A stretch of 64,000 bases of DNA, taken from assembly GCA_030427145.1 (NCBI GenBank), contig JAUHWT010000001.1:62001-126000 (forward strand), given 5' to 3'. This DNA comes from Alphaproteobacteria bacterium (lineage in GTDB: Bacteria > Pseudomonadota > Alphaproteobacteria > Rhodobacterales > Rhodobacteraceae). Below are positions 54,144 through 63,358 of this stretch, one piece after another. Within the stretch, counting starts at the first letter, position 1. Every line of letters begins with the position of its first letter. Below the pieces are notes generated by a model. That model was not told where the DNA came from. It made no database searches and saw nothing but the letters and a program-made list of their open reading frames with translations. Position numbers and translations under genes: made by a program.

Positions 54144-55103
54144 ATGAACTATCTCGACTTTGAAAAAGGTCTCGCGGAAATCGAGGGCAAGGCGGAAGAA
54201 CTCCGGGCGCTCGGTCGCACCAATTCCGAAATGGATGTGGAACAGGAAGCCGCGGCGCTCGACGCCAAGGCGGACTCCCTGCTCGACGAGCTCTACAAGG
54301 ACCTCAACCCATGGCGAAAATGCCAGGTTGCACGGCATCCCGAACGCCCCCACTGCATCGACTATATCGAGGCCCTGTTCGAGGAATGGACCCCGCTGGC
54401 CGGTGACCGCAACTTTGCGGATGACCACGCCGTCATGGGCGGCCTCGCCCGCTTCCACGACCGTCCCGTCATGGTGATCGGCCACGAGAAGGGCAACGAC
54501 ACCAAGTCCCGCATCGAGCGGAATTTCGGCATGGCCCGCCCCGAAGGCTACCGCAAGGCCATCCGCCTCATGGACATGGCCGACCGCTTCGGCCTGCCCG
54601 TTATCACGCTTGTCGACACGCCTGGTGCCTATCCCGGCAAGGGCGCGGAGGAGCGCGGCCAGTCCGAGGCCATCGCCCGCACCACCGAGAAATGCCTGAC
54701 CATCAAGGTACCGCTCGTCTCCGTCATCATCGGTGAGGGCGGCTCCGGCGGCGCCGTGGCCTTCGCCACCGCCGACCGGCTCGCCATGCTGGAACACTCC
54801 ATCTATTCCGTGATCTCGCCTGAGGGCTGCGCCTCGATCCTGTGGAAAGACGCCGAGAAAATGCGTGAGGCGGCCGAGGCACTGAAACTCACCGCACAGG
54901 ACCTAAAGGGCCTTGGCGTCACCGACCGCATCATTCCCGAACCCCGTGGCGGCGCCCAGCGCGACCGCGACGCCGCCGTGCAGAGCGTTGGTCAGGCCAT
55001 CGCGGAAATGCTCACGGAAGTGTCGGGCATGAACGGCGACGACCTGCGGCACGCCCGCCGCCAGCGTTACCTAAACGTCGGAACCCGCCTGCCGCTGTCG
55101 TAG
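54144..55103 (+). CDS. accA: Acetyl-CoA carboxylase carboxyltransferase subunit alpha
   Basis: 319 aa. With AccD it transfers the carboxyl group from biotin to acetyl-CoA, giving malonyl-CoA for fatty acid synthesis. Motifs: [80 protein letters not shown] and [16 protein letters not shown]. The start at 54144 is the conserved N-terminus. The last 33 bp overlap the convergent plsC-type gene. Confidence 0.96.
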   Translation: MNYLDFEKGLAEIEGKAEELRALGRTNSEMDVEQEAAALDAKADSLLDELYKDLNPWRKCQVARHPERPHCIDYIEALFEEWTPLAGDRNFADDHAVMGGLARFHDRPVMVIGHEKGNDTKSRIERNFGMARPEGYRKAIRLMDMADRFGLPVITLVDTPGAYPGKGAEERGQSEAIARTTEKCLTIKVPLVSVIIGEGGSGGAVAFATADRLAMLEHSIYSVISPEGCASILWKDAEKMREAAEALKLTAQDLKGLGVTDRIIPEPRGGAQRDRDAAVQSVGQAIAEMLTEVSGMNGDDLRHARRQRYLNVGTRLPLS

Positions 55104-55838
55104 GACGGCAGGAACACGCGGGCCGGGATCAAACCCGGCTTCCCGCATCAGACGGTCGGAATTCTCCTCGACCGTGTTTTCCATCTCGACCATAAATTCG
55201 CCGATCTTCATGCCCGGCGGCATAGGTTTGAGGAACTCCACCACGGCCGTGCCAGGCCGCCGGTAAATACTGTGCCGTCCCCAGAACACGCCCACATTGG
55301 TCGCCGCCGGGACACAGGGTTTGTTCATACGCCCATAGAGCACACCCGCCCCGACCTTGTACGGCACCCGCGCATCCGGCGCCACGCGCGTCCCCTGCGG
55401 ATAGATCACCAGCTGTCCCGGCGCCGAGGATTTCTGCGACACGTGATTGACCATGTCGTTCATCGCCTTCGACTTCTGCCCGCGATGCACCGGCGTCGAC
55501 CCGATCCGCAGCGCGTAAAGCCCCAAAATCGGCGCCCAGCGCAGTTCCTTCTTCATGACAAACCGAACCCGCGGCAGGGCATGGGCCAGCATGATGATAT
55601 CGAGAAACGACTGGTGCTTGGAGCAGACAATCACCTCATCCGTCGGCACCTCCCCCCGGATCTCCGTTCTGAGTCCACAGATCACCCGCAAAAGCCACAG
55701 AACCGTGCGGCAATAGGCGTGAATGCTCCAGTACGCCCCACCCACCGACCAAAGCGCCAGCGGAGCGCACAGAATGCCCATCACCAGCATCAGACCGTAG
55801 AGGAAAAAGTCAAAGATCAGGGATCGGATCAAAAGCAT
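55071..55838 (-). CDS. plsC: 1-acyl-sn-glycerol-3-phosphate acyltransferase
   Basis: 255 aa membrane-bound acyltransferase that makes phosphatidic acid from lysophosphatidic acid, following PlsY. An N-terminal helix (about 5-30) is followed by H-x4-D ([12 protein letters not shown]), [23 protein letters not shown] (usually EGTR) and CVPAATN. It follows the FtsX-like gene by 16 bp on the same strand and overlaps accA antisense by 33 bp at its 3' end. Confidence 0.92.
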   Translation of the reverse strand: MLLIRSLIFDFFLYGLMLVMGILCAPLALWSVGGAYWSIHAYCRTVLWLLRVICGLRTEIRGEVPTDEVIVCSKHQSFLDIIMLAHALPRVRFVMKKELRWAPILGLYALRIGSTPVHRGQKSKAMNDMVNHVSQKSSAPGQLVIYPQGTRVAPDARVPYKVGAGVLYGRMNKPCVPAATNVGVFWGRHSIYRRPGTAVVEFLKPMPPGMKIGEFMVEMENTVEENSDRLMREAGFDPGPRVPAVLRQRQAGSDV

Positions 55839-55854
55839 TCAAATCCGGCCTTTC

Positions 55855-56748
55855 TCAAAAGTTACGCCGCAGCCACCGCCGCACAGTAACGCCTGCGCCC
55901 GCCCAGGCCAGCAGAAATGCCACCAGAGCAACCAAAGGCAGCCAGATCCATTCCCAGCCGACCGGCGCAATCCCAACGAGGAAAAAGCCCTGCTCACTGC
56001 CCTGGGGCAGCATCGACACCAAAATACCGGCCAGAGCCGTGCCAGCCACAATCCAGACAGCCACCGTTTTCAGCAGATCACGGCTGATGCCCCGCGCGAC
56101 CTCGCCGTCCTCCGCGCCGAGGCCATAAATCACGCCAATATCCCCACGGTTCTCCGCCAGCCGCAACCGCACCGCCTGCACGATCACGCCCATGAACACG
56201 GCGGTCAGCAGGATCAGCGCAAAGCCGGAAAACACCATGAGCCACCGCGCCGTGAAAATCAGAGGCAGCCATGTCGACCGGTGATCGTCAAACACCGACC
56301 CAGGGGCCGCAGCATCCAGCGCCGCCCGCAGGCCGTCCACATCCAGCACGGTCCGGTCCGTCTCCACTTCCATGAGGAGCGGCAGGGGCAGGCTGTCGAG
56401 CGACACATCCGCACCAATCCACGGCTCCAGAAGCCCGCGCTGTTCCTCTATATCGATCATCCGGACACCCAGAACCCCCGGCGTGTCCCGCAAAATCTCC
56501 AGCGCTGCCCGCGAATGTTCCTCCACCAGCGTCGGGTCGCCCAGAATTTGCAACGTCGCCGCCTCTGACCGGCCACCGCCCCAGGTTTCCGCCAGACGCG
56601 CCGATGTCAGGCCAAGGCACAGCAGCAGCACCGCAAAAAATGCCAGAACCGCACAGGCCAGCGCCAGCGGCGCCCGCTCCCGGCGGTTCGCGGCCCGAAA
56701 CGGCAATACGGGGGCGGCCCCGGTCCCAAACGGAACGGAAAATTTCAT
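55855..56748 (-). CDS. ftsX: FtsX-like cell division ABC permease
   Basis: 297 aa. The FtsX layout is an N-terminal cytoplasmic segment, helix 1 (about 28-55), an extracytoplasmic domain (about 60-165) that would contact an activator such as EnvC, and three further helices (about 170-195, 220-245, 265-290) with the RLRLAENRGDIGVIYGLGAEDGEV loop after helix 2 that couples to FtsE. Overlaps ftsE by 4 bp (ATGA). Expected to regulate septal amidase activity through the EnvC homologue encoded at 32209-33318. Confidence 0.87.
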   Translation of the reverse strand: MKFSVPFGTGAAPVLPFRAANRRERAPLALACAVLAFFAVLLLCLGLTSARLAETWGGGRSEAATLQILGDPTLVEEHSRAALEILRDTPGVLGVRMIDIEEQRGLLEPWIGADVSLDSLPLPLLMEVETDRTVLDVDGLRAALDAAAPGSVFDDHRSTWLPLIFTARWLMVFSGFALILLTAVFMGVIVQAVRLRLAENRGDIGVIYGLGAEDGEVARGISRDLLKTVAVWIVAGTALAGILVSMLPQGSEQGFFLVGIAPVGWEWIWLPLVALVAFLLAWAGAGVTVRRWLRRNF

Positions 56749-57446
56749 GCGTCATCCTCCGCCGGACGGAACCCGTCCCCGGTCAGGAGCAGCCGCTCCA
56801 CCGGCACCAACTTCGCCGCCTCCCGCGCGAACTGATGGTCCTGGGTGGTCATCAGCACCGCCTTGCCCATCCGGTTCAACTCCACCAGCAGCCCAAGCAG
56901 CGACCACGCCGACGCGTCATCCAGCCCGTTGCAGGGATCATCGGCCACAATCATCTCCGGATCGCGGATCACCGCCCGCGCCAGCGCCAGATGCTTGCGC
57001 TCCGACACCGACATTTCAGGCGGCATCGCCTCCTGTCGGCCGCCGAGCCCAATCCACTCGAACAGCGCATCCAGATCCTGCCGCCGCCCCGCCGGATCAA
57101 CACCAGCGGCCCGAAGCGCCAGCGCCACATTGTCCCGTGCATTCAGGTGGTCGAGAAACCGGCAGTCCTGCGCCAGGATCCCGTATCTGCGCCGCAGATC
57201 CGCAACGCCCCTGCGATCGGCCCGCGTGACAATACGCCCGTCGTGCAGAACATGGCCCAGCACCGGGTCCAGTTCGCCGATACAAAGCCGCACCAGGGTC
57301 GTCTTGCCCGCACCCGAGGGACCAAGCACGATACAGAACCCGCCATTGCCGATACTGAGGTTGAGTTTCCGTAGAAAGCCGGTCTGGCCATACCGAAATC
57401 CCGCGTCCTCCAGTTGAATCACTCTTTCCTCCGACGCGATTTTCAC
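56745..57446 (-). CDS. ftsE: FtsE-like ATP-binding protein with degenerate catalytic motifs
   Basis: 233 aa, GTG start. Walker A is intact (GPSGAGKTT, about residue 40), and the Q-loop ILAQDCRFLD is present. The signature LSGGE reads MSVSE, Walker B ends VADDP instead of ADEP (the catalytic Glu replaced by Asp), and the switch His position in VLMTTQDH reads Gln. ATP binding is likely kept, but hydrolysis may be slow or absent, or may rely on His one or two residues later. It is coupled to ftsX by ATGA overlap. Divergent from the zinc-ribbon gene. Confidence 0.85.
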   Translation of the reverse strand: MKIASEERVIQLEDAGFRYGQTGFLRKLNLSIGNGGFCIVLGPSGAGKTTLVRLCIGELDPVLGHVLHDGRIVTRADRRGVADLRRRYGILAQDCRFLDHLNARDNVALALRAAGVDPAGRRQDLDALFEWIGLGGRQEAMPPEMSVSERKHLALARAVIRDPEMIVADDPCNGLDDASAWSLLGLLVELNRMGKAVLMTTQDHQFAREAAKLVPVERLLLTGDGFRPAEDDA

Positions 57447-57581
57447 GAGTTATAACGTCGCAGTTTCCCGGTGCAACGCCTCCTGCCTTGGAAACCTGGA
57501 AGGTGATCGTTAGAACAAAACAAACGATTCGGCCGACCCCATAAAAAATTCAACCAGGGCGGTCACTGGAGCGGTAACGGA

Positions 57582-58718
57582 ATGTATCTGGTCTGTCCAA
57601 ACTGCAATGCGGAGTACGAGGCTCCGGCTGGAATGGTGCCTGACGGGGGCCGTCACGTTCAGTGCTCCGCCTGCCACACCCGCTGGTTTGCCACCAACCG
57701 GCGTGAGGCCCGGCTGACCGAGGAAAAGGAAATTCTCAAACGTCTTGAGGCCCGCGCACCACACCTGAAGGTTGTCCACGACCGACAGGACACCAACGAC
57801 GCCGTCACGGACGCCGAAACGGTCGAGGATACCGCCGCCGAAGCCCCAATCGTCGACGACACCACCCCGGATCCCAAACCCGGGGCCGAGCCGGAACCCA
57901 AAAAACCGGAACCGGCCCCGGAAACTGCTGTCGAAGAGCCCAAACCGGAGCCGAAAAAGCCTGAACCGGTCGAAGCCGCCAAAGACGAAAAACCGGACAC
58001 CACACCCAAGGCCGACTACACCACCAGCGAAAGCCATGTGGACCCGGCCGACCTTGAAAAATTCATGTCCCAGAAGGTGGAAAACCCACCCAAACCGGAC
58101 CGCAAACGTCTTGAGCCCGCGCCCACCTCGGTCATGGGAACGCCGGCCAAACCACGCCCAAAACCCGAACCTGTCGAAGACACTGTCAAGCCCGAGCAGG
58201 ACGCAAAACCCGCCGAGCCCAAACCCGAACCGAAAGAGGCCGCGGAAAAACCCGCCGCCACGCCAGAGGTCGACTCAGGCGAAAACACCGGCTCCGAAGA
58301 GAAAAAAGCCAAAAAACCTGACGGCGAAAAGCCCAAAAAATCCGCGACCTCCAAACCCAAAGAGGAATCCCGCGACAAGGCCAAAGCCGAGGACAAACCG
58401 GCGAAACCAAAGTCCAGGGGCAAGAAGAAGAAACGCAATAAATCCAGCGCCCGCGACGCGGAAACCAATGCCGCCGCCCGCGAAACCGAAAGCCTCGCCT
58501 CACTGATTGCCGAAGAACCCGAAGAACGGGAGGAAAACCGCTTCCTGCGCGGCTTCGCCGTTCCGGTCGCCGGTTTCGCGCTCCTTCTGATCCTCTACGT
58601 GATTGCGGGCTTCGTCAGTTCGGATTTCCCGGCCGTCGGCCCGGTTCTCGCAGGGCTGGAAGAGGTCGTCGACGGCTTCCGCCGCGCCATGGCCATCGTC
58701 TTCCCCAAGGAAGGCTGA
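57582..58718 (+). CDS. Zinc-ribbon membrane protein with long Lys/Pro/Glu-rich linker
   Basis: 378 aa. The N-terminal zinc ribbon of the MJ0042 type has two CxxC pairs (CPNCNAEYEAPAGM and VQCSACHTRW, residues 5-37). A coiled stretch (ILKRLEARAPHLKVV) precedes about 240 residues of low-complexity linker made of repeated KPEP, EPKP and PKPE units. One membrane helix lies near residue 328 (FAVPVAGFALLLILYVIAGF) and a short C-terminal domain follows. Cytoplasmic zinc ribbon and periplasmic tail are expected. Similar proteins are common in alphaproteobacteria; function unknown. Confidence 0.83.
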   Translation: MYLVCPNCNAEYEAPAGMVPDGGRHVQCSACHTRWFATNRREARLTEEKEILKRLEARAPHLKVVHDRQDTNDAVTDAETVEDTAAEAPIVDDTTPDPKPGAEPEPKKPEPAPETAVEEPKPEPKKPEPVEAAKDEKPDTTPKADYTTSESHVDPADLEKFMSQKVENPPKPDRKRLEPAPTSVMGTPAKPRPKPEPVEDTVKPEQDAKPAEPKPEPKEAAEKPAATPEVDSGENTGSEEKKAKKPDGEKPKKSATSKPKEESRDKAKAEDKPAKPKSRGKKKKRNKSSARDAETNAAARETESLASLIAEEPEEREENRFLRGFAVPVAGFALLLILYVIAGFVSSDFPAVGPVLAGLEEVVDGFRRAMAIVFPKEG

Positions 58719-58730
58719 CGCCTTTACGCC

Positions 58731-61268
58731 CTAAAACCGGTCCAGCAGCCGCTTGAGGTAATCAAGCTCAATCTGCGGCCGCGACTGGTCACCCGACCGC
58801 CGCCGGATCTCATCCAAAAGCTCCCGCGCCCGTGCCGCCGAATCCGCGTCCGGCAGCATATGCTCACGCGTGCCAACCGGTCCATCCGCACCGAACGACC
58901 GGCCCAGCGGGTCAATCGACTGGTTGTTGCCGAAGGGTCCGGTGCCATTGCCCTCATTGCCCTGCCCCTGACCCGCGGCCTGGCGCTGATCCTGGGCAAA
59001 CTCGCCAATACCGTCGCGCAGCGCATCAATCGCGTCGGACTGGTTGTCGAGCGCCCCGGACAGATCGCCCTGCGCCAAATCGTCCGCAGCCTGGCCCATG
59101 CTTTCCTCCGCATCGCGCAGCGCCTGGCGCGTATCCTCACCCGCGATGCCCGGAAGCCCCTGACCAAGCCCCTCTACCAGATCACGCAGCGCCTGCTGCC
59201 TTTCGCTCAGACCCTGGGCTGTCCCACCCTGGGAACCACCCGGCTGTTGCCCCTGTTGACCCTGGCCCTGGCCCGGCTGACCTTCGCCGGGCTGCTGGCT
59301 CTGCCCAAACTCGCGCTGCAATTCCTGGAAACTCTCATCCGCCAGACCCTGCTGCTGGCGCAGTGCATCCATCATTTCCTGCATGCTCTGGTCGCCCTGG
59401 CCCTGCTGACCCTGACCACCGCCCTGGGCGAAGCGCATCTCCATGTTGTCGAGCAGCTGTTGAAGCATGTCGAGCAGCGCCTCGGCCTCCGCCCGGCGTC
59501 CCTGCTCCGACAGCTCCTGAATACGGTCCATCAGCTCCTGGATCTGGTCCTGCGACATGCTCTGGCCCGGATCACTCTCGGCCATCTCCATATCGCCCCG
59601 TTCCAGGGCCTCCCGCGCCATCTGTTCCATGTAGTTCCGCGTGGCGTCGCGCAGCTCATCCATCAGCTGCGCTATCTCCTCGTCGGACGCGCCATTGCGC
59701 AGGGCCTGCTGCAACCGCTCCCTCGCCCGCGCCAGCCGCTCGGCCGCATCGCCCAGGCTTCCATCCTCCAGCAGCATCGCCGCCTTCCACAGCGCATCCT
59801 GAACCTCTTCCCGGACGCCCGGCACATCCCCGGCATCCACCGCCACCGACAGACGGCGCAGCGCCGTCCGCGTGATCAGATACGCGCTGGCATTGTGGAA
59901 GAAATCATCGGGCCGGTGCGTCACGGCGCGCAGCACCTGCTCCACCCGCTGGCCGTTCTCAACCGACCACATCAAATCGCGACGCAGCTCCGCCAGAGCA
60001 GCCGCCATCGGATCGTAAAAATTCTTGCCCGGCATGGACGCCACCGCCACATCCGCGCCACCCGTCTGCCCAGCCGCATCGGTCGCCGTCAGCCGGATCG
60101 TCACCGGAAGACCGACCCAGGCGTGTGTCGAGAAATCCTCCGCCAGGGTCTCACGGATCTCCTCCGACTGCCCCGACAGTGGCAGCGGCAGATCAACCAC
60201 CAGCGGATCACGCGGTTCCGGCTCCACCTCATTGCCGTAGCGCCGATCCACCGCGCCCAGATCCAGCGTAATCTCCGCCTGCGCCGTCTCCACGCCATAG
60301 TCATCCTCGGCCGCAAACGGCAGCGTCAGCTCCCCGGCCGTGCCACGGGTCACCTCACCCGCCACCTCAATGCCCGGCGGCGCATCGTCAATCACGCCGA
60401 AGGACCAGGACCCAACCGTGTCGCCCGACCGGTCGAGCACCACCTCACCTGACACGCGCACCTCAAATTCCGCAATCGCGATCCCGTCCGCCGCCTCCGC
60501 CAGGGGTGCCGCCTCCGCACCCGACACGGTCTCACTCAGGGCAAACCGCTCCGTGCTGCCGTAAACCCGCAGCGTGACGATCGTGCCCTGCGGCACATTC
60601 ACCGGCCCGTCACCGGAAATCTCAGGCATGTAAAGCGTGGGGCGCCCGGTATAGGCGGGCGGCTCGGCCCAGCCCTCGTATTCCGGCCCGGTCGCCGCAA
60701 TCGCCGCCGGCTCCCGCGAGACACCGGCCACTAGCGTCTCAACAACTTCCGTATTCCGCGCAAAAATCACCGCGGCGATCAGACACACAACCGCCGCCAG
60801 CCGCATCGCCCACGGATCCTGCCGCGACAGGTTCAGATCTGCCGGAACCGCCCGCGCGCCACGGGCCACCGCTCGCATCCGCTCCATATGCACCGCCCAG
60901 ACGGACTGCACCGCCGGGTCATCCCCGCCCAGCGCAGGCACGTCGTTCAGCGCGGCAAGCGGATGCCCCGGCAGGGTCCCGTCCAGACGCGTAACCGCAT
61001 CGTCATGTGACGGCCAGTGAAATTTGCGAAAACCCCAAACCACCAGGCCCAGAATGACCAGAACCGCGACGCCCATGAGCGAGAGCAGCTCCACCCGGTC
61101 CAGATCGGCCGCGGCCCCAAAGGCAATGGCGGACCAGAACACCGCCAGACACGCCCCCGCCGGCCAAAATGCCCGCGCGAAGGACTCCAGAAACATGCCG
61201 ATCCGCGTACGGCGGATGGCCCGTCTTGATTCAGGTGGCAGTTGACTGTCCCGCGACGTCGCCTCCAC
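58731..61268 (-). CDS. TIGR02302/DUF4175 family membrane protein
   Basis: 845 aa. Two N-terminal membrane helices (about 30-80), another near 155, a large extracytoplasmic beta-rich region (about 200-430), a helical part (about 440-610) and a Gln/Gly-rich segment (about 620-720, QGQGQQGQQPGGSQGG). The C-terminus ends DQSRPQIELDYLKRLLDRF. The start is a GTG; the sequence from residue 27 (MFLESFARAF) is an alternative. It follows lysA on the same strand by 18 bp, an order common in this group. Envelope role inferred from topology only. Confidence 0.9.
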   Translation of the reverse strand: MEATSRDSQLPPESRRAIRRTRIGMFLESFARAFWPAGACLAVFWSAIAFGAAADLDRVELLSLMGVAVLVILGLVVWGFRKFHWPSHDDAVTRLDGTLPGHPLAALNDVPALGGDDPAVQSVWAVHMERMRAVARGARAVPADLNLSRQDPWAMRLAAVVCLIAAVIFARNTEVVETLVAGVSREPAAIAATGPEYEGWAEPPAYTGRPTLYMPEISGDGPVNVPQGTIVTLRVYGSTERFALSETVSGAEAAPLAEAADGIAIAEFEVRVSGEVVLDRSGDTVGSWSFGVIDDAPPGIEVAGEVTRGTAGELTLPFAAEDDYGVETAQAEITLDLGAVDRRYGNEVEPEPRDPLVVDLPLPLSGQSEEIRETLAEDFSTHAWVGLPVTIRLTATDAAGQTGGADVAVASMPGKNFYDPMAAALAELRRDLMWSVENGQRVEQVLRAVTHRPDDFFHNASAYLITRTALRRLSVAVDAGDVPGVREEVQDALWKAAMLLEDGSLGDAAERLARARERLQQALRNGASDEEIAQLMDELRDATRNYMEQMAREALERGDMEMAESDPGQSMSQDQIQELMDRIQELSEQGRRAEAEALLDMLQQLLDNMEMRFAQGGGQGQQGQGDQSMQEMMDALRQQQGLADESFQELQREFGQSQQPGEGQPGQGQGQQGQQPGGSQGGTAQGLSERQQALRDLVEGLGQGLPGIAGEDTRQALRDAEESMGQAADDLAQGDLSGALDNQSDAIDALRDGIGEFAQDQRQAAGQGQGNEGNGTGPFGNNQSIDPLGRSFGADGPVGTREHMLPDADSAARARELLDEIRRRSGDQSRPQIELDYLKRLLDRF

Positions 61269-61286
61269 TGGTCTGTGAACCGGAGC

Positions 61287-62570
61287 CTACCCCCGGTTCT
61301 CTGTGATCCATTCCGGAACCGTATCGCGTTCGATCATCTCTTCATAGGACGGTCTTGCCCTCACCACGGCAAATTGATCTCCCGACACGAGAACCTCCGG
61401 AATCATCGGACGCGAGTTGTATTCCGACGACATTACCGCACCGTAAGCACCGGCCGAGCGGAACGCGACCATTTCACCCTCCGCCACCGGCGGCATGGGA
61501 CGCGCCTTCGCAAATGTATCCCCGGATTCGCAAACCGGACCGACAATGTCGATCTCCGCCGGCACAACACCCGGCGCAGGCTCCGCCACCGGCACGATGT
61601 CATGCCAGGCATCATACATCGCCGGACGGATCAGATCGTTCATCGCCGCGTCCAGAATGAGGAAATCCCGCCCCTCACCATTCTTTCGGTAGATCACGCT
61701 CGACACCAGAATACCGGCATTCCCCGCGATCAACCGCCCCGGCTCGATCTCAATCTCACAGCCCAGATCGCCTACCGTGCTGCGAATGACCTCGCCATAG
61801 TCAAACGGCAGGGGTGGCGCCTGGTTGCTGTTCTGCTGATACGGAATGCCCAGACCCCCGCCCAGATCCAGACGGCGAATGTCATGCCCATCACTCCGCA
61901 ACGCCCGCGTCAGCTCCGCCACCAGCGTAAACGCGGCCCGGTAGGGCTCCAGATCCACAAGCTGACTGCCGATATGCACGTCAATGCCCACGACATCGAT
62001 CCCCGGCAACGCCGCCGCCTCGGCATAGACCTCCCGCGCCCGGGAAATCGGAATGCCGAACTTGTTCTCGGACCGGCCCGTGGCAATTTTTGCGTGGGTC
62101 TTGGCGTCCACATCCGGGTTCACCCGAATGGCAATCGGCGCGCGCACGCCCATGGACTGCGCCACCTCGCTCAACACCCGCATTTCCGGCTCGGATTCCA
62201 CGTTGAACTGGCGAATGCCGTTTTCCAGCGCCAGCCGCATTTCCTCGCGCGTCTTGCCCACGCCGGAGAACACGATCTTTTCACCCGGCACACCCGCCGC
62301 AATCGCCCGTCGAAATTCCCCGCCCGACACCACGTCCATGCCCGCGCCGAGCCCCGCCATCAGGCGCAAAACCGCCATGTTCGAATTGGCCTTCATGGCA
62401 TAGCAGATCACATGCGGCATGCCTTTGAGGGCGTCCTCAAAAACCTGGTAATGCCGCGTCAGTGTCGCGGTGGAATAGACATAGAACGGTGTACCAACAG
62501 CCGCCGCAATCTCCGGTACGGCGACGTCCTCGGCGTGAAGCACACCGTTTTTGTAAAGAAAATGATCCAT
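61287..62570 (-). CDS. lysA: Diaminopimelate decarboxylase
   Basis: 427 aa PLP enzyme making lysine from meso-diaminopimelate, the last lysine step and a point of balance with peptidoglycan synthesis. PLP Lys60 (ICYAMKANSN), GVGKTREE, GIDVHIGSQL (His for PLP stacking), LGGGLGIPY, EPGRLIAGNAG, CESGDTFA and the C-terminal AGAYG. Full length. In the argH-lptM-like-lysA series. Confidence 0.96.
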   Translation of the reverse strand: MDHFLYKNGVLHAEDVAVPEIAAAVGTPFYVYSTATLTRHYQVFEDALKGMPHVICYAMKANSNMAVLRLMAGLGAGMDVVSGGEFRRAIAAGVPGEKIVFSGVGKTREEMRLALENGIRQFNVESEPEMRVLSEVAQSMGVRAPIAIRVNPDVDAKTHAKIATGRSENKFGIPISRAREVYAEAAALPGIDVVGIDVHIGSQLVDLEPYRAAFTLVAELTRALRSDGHDIRRLDLGGGLGIPYQQNSNQAPPLPFDYGEVIRSTVGDLGCEIEIEPGRLIAGNAGILVSSVIYRKNGEGRDFLILDAAMNDLIRPAMYDAWHDIVPVAEPAPGVVPAEIDIVGPVCESGDTFAKARPMPPVAEGEMVAFRSAGAYGAVMSSEYNSRPMIPEVLVSGDQFAVVRARPSYEEMIERDTVPEWITENRG

Positions 62571-62630
62571 TGCGACACGACCCAGGAAAACAGAAGCGTC
62601 CAGTTAGCCCGCGTCGCGTCGTGGTTCAAG

Positions 62631-63182
62631 TCAGTCTACGGAGATATGGTAGATCTGCCAGACCCACCAGTCATCCGGCATGTCCGCCAGATCAGCGCGC
62701 TCGGCCCGCGGGAAAACGATCTGCGTTGGACCAAAATTACCAATACCGAAATCCCGTCCATCGCGCGACAGGGCCACGACACCGCCCTTCCCGATCAGCT
62801 CACTCATCGGAATATCGACCGCATACCCGTCCATCGCCTGAATGGTCACCGTGTCACCCTCGGCTCCGGCCAGCTTCAGCACATCCTCAACCGTCGGCCC
62901 GGTAAACTCGACCATTTCTCCCCCCTTTGGAAAGTCGGTCTTCACCGTCACCTGCGGCAGCTTCAGAAGCGTCTCGCGATCAACCTCCATCGCCCTGTCG
63001 AAAGAGATGTCATTGAACGAGAACAACTTGTCGAATTCCGGGTCCACGGCACCGCGGTTCGCATTTTCCACGGAGCCGGTAATGGTCAGCAGGGTCGGAC
63101 CTTCCGCCAGAACCGGCGTCCCCAGCGCCAGCAGGGCAAGGGTCGCTCCGGTTGCAAGGTATTTTCTTGGAGTGGACAGCAT
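62631..63182 (-). CDS. Secreted protein resembling a molybdopterin oxidoreductase-binding domain
   Basis: 183 aa from the ATG at 63182 (a TTG one codon earlier is possible). Sec signal peptide with cleavage near VLAEG (about residue 27). The mature domain (TLLTITGSVENANRG, VTVKTDFPKGGEMVEFTGPTVEDVLKLAGAEGDTVTIQAMDGYAVDIPMSEL) follows the pattern of the sulfite oxidase-type molybdopterin-binding fold, but without the conserved Cys that ligates molybdenum, so no cofactor is expected. Position between an LptM-like gene and lysA is usual for the group. Function unknown. Confidence 0.8.
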   Translation of the reverse strand: MLSTPRKYLATGATLALLALGTPVLAEGPTLLTITGSVENANRGAVDPEFDKLFSFNDISFDRAMEVDRETLLKLPQVTVKTDFPKGGEMVEFTGPTVEDVLKLAGAEGDTVTIQAMDGYAVDIPMSELIGKGGVVALSRDGRDFGIGNFGPTQIVFPRAERADLADMPDDWWVWQIYHISVD

Positions 63183-63241
63183 CAATGGGCCTCATGTTCC
63201 AGGTTGCACGAACGCACACCGGACATTGCTGGGCCCGCCCG

Positions 63242-63358
63242 TCAGTCAGGCTGTTCCGAAACGGCCTCCGGAGCGACGGGGTCGCCCTTCCTACCGCAGG
63301 ACACCGCAAGCAACAAAACGAGGCAGACCCCGATTAAGGTACGCCAGGGCCGCGTCAC
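63242..63358 (-). CDS. lptM: LptM-like small lipoprotein
   Basis: 38 aa, too short for most gene callers. A GTG start overlaps the argH stop as GTGA. A hydrophobic signal ([13 protein letters not shown]) ends at the lipobox Cys21, followed by [11 protein letters not shown]. This fits the C-G-x-K-G-x motif of LptM (YifL), which helps LptD assemble in the outer membrane with LptE. The argH-side location matches many proteobacteria. The -3 position (Ala) is slightly off the lipobox consensus. Confidence 0.85.
   Translation of the reverse strand: MTRPWRTLIGVCLVLLLAVSCGRKGDPVAPEAVSEQPD

Noticed and set aside
53885-54145. 86-codon minus-strand frame in the region upstream of accA
   Set aside because: No good ribosome binding site, it overlaps the accA start, and its Arg/Cys-rich content is like a chance frame.
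58860-60452. 530-codon Leu/Arg-rich frame opposite the TIGR02302 gene
   Set aside because: It arises from the Gln-, Glu- and Asp-rich coding sequence read backwards. No membrane or enzyme pattern that makes sense.
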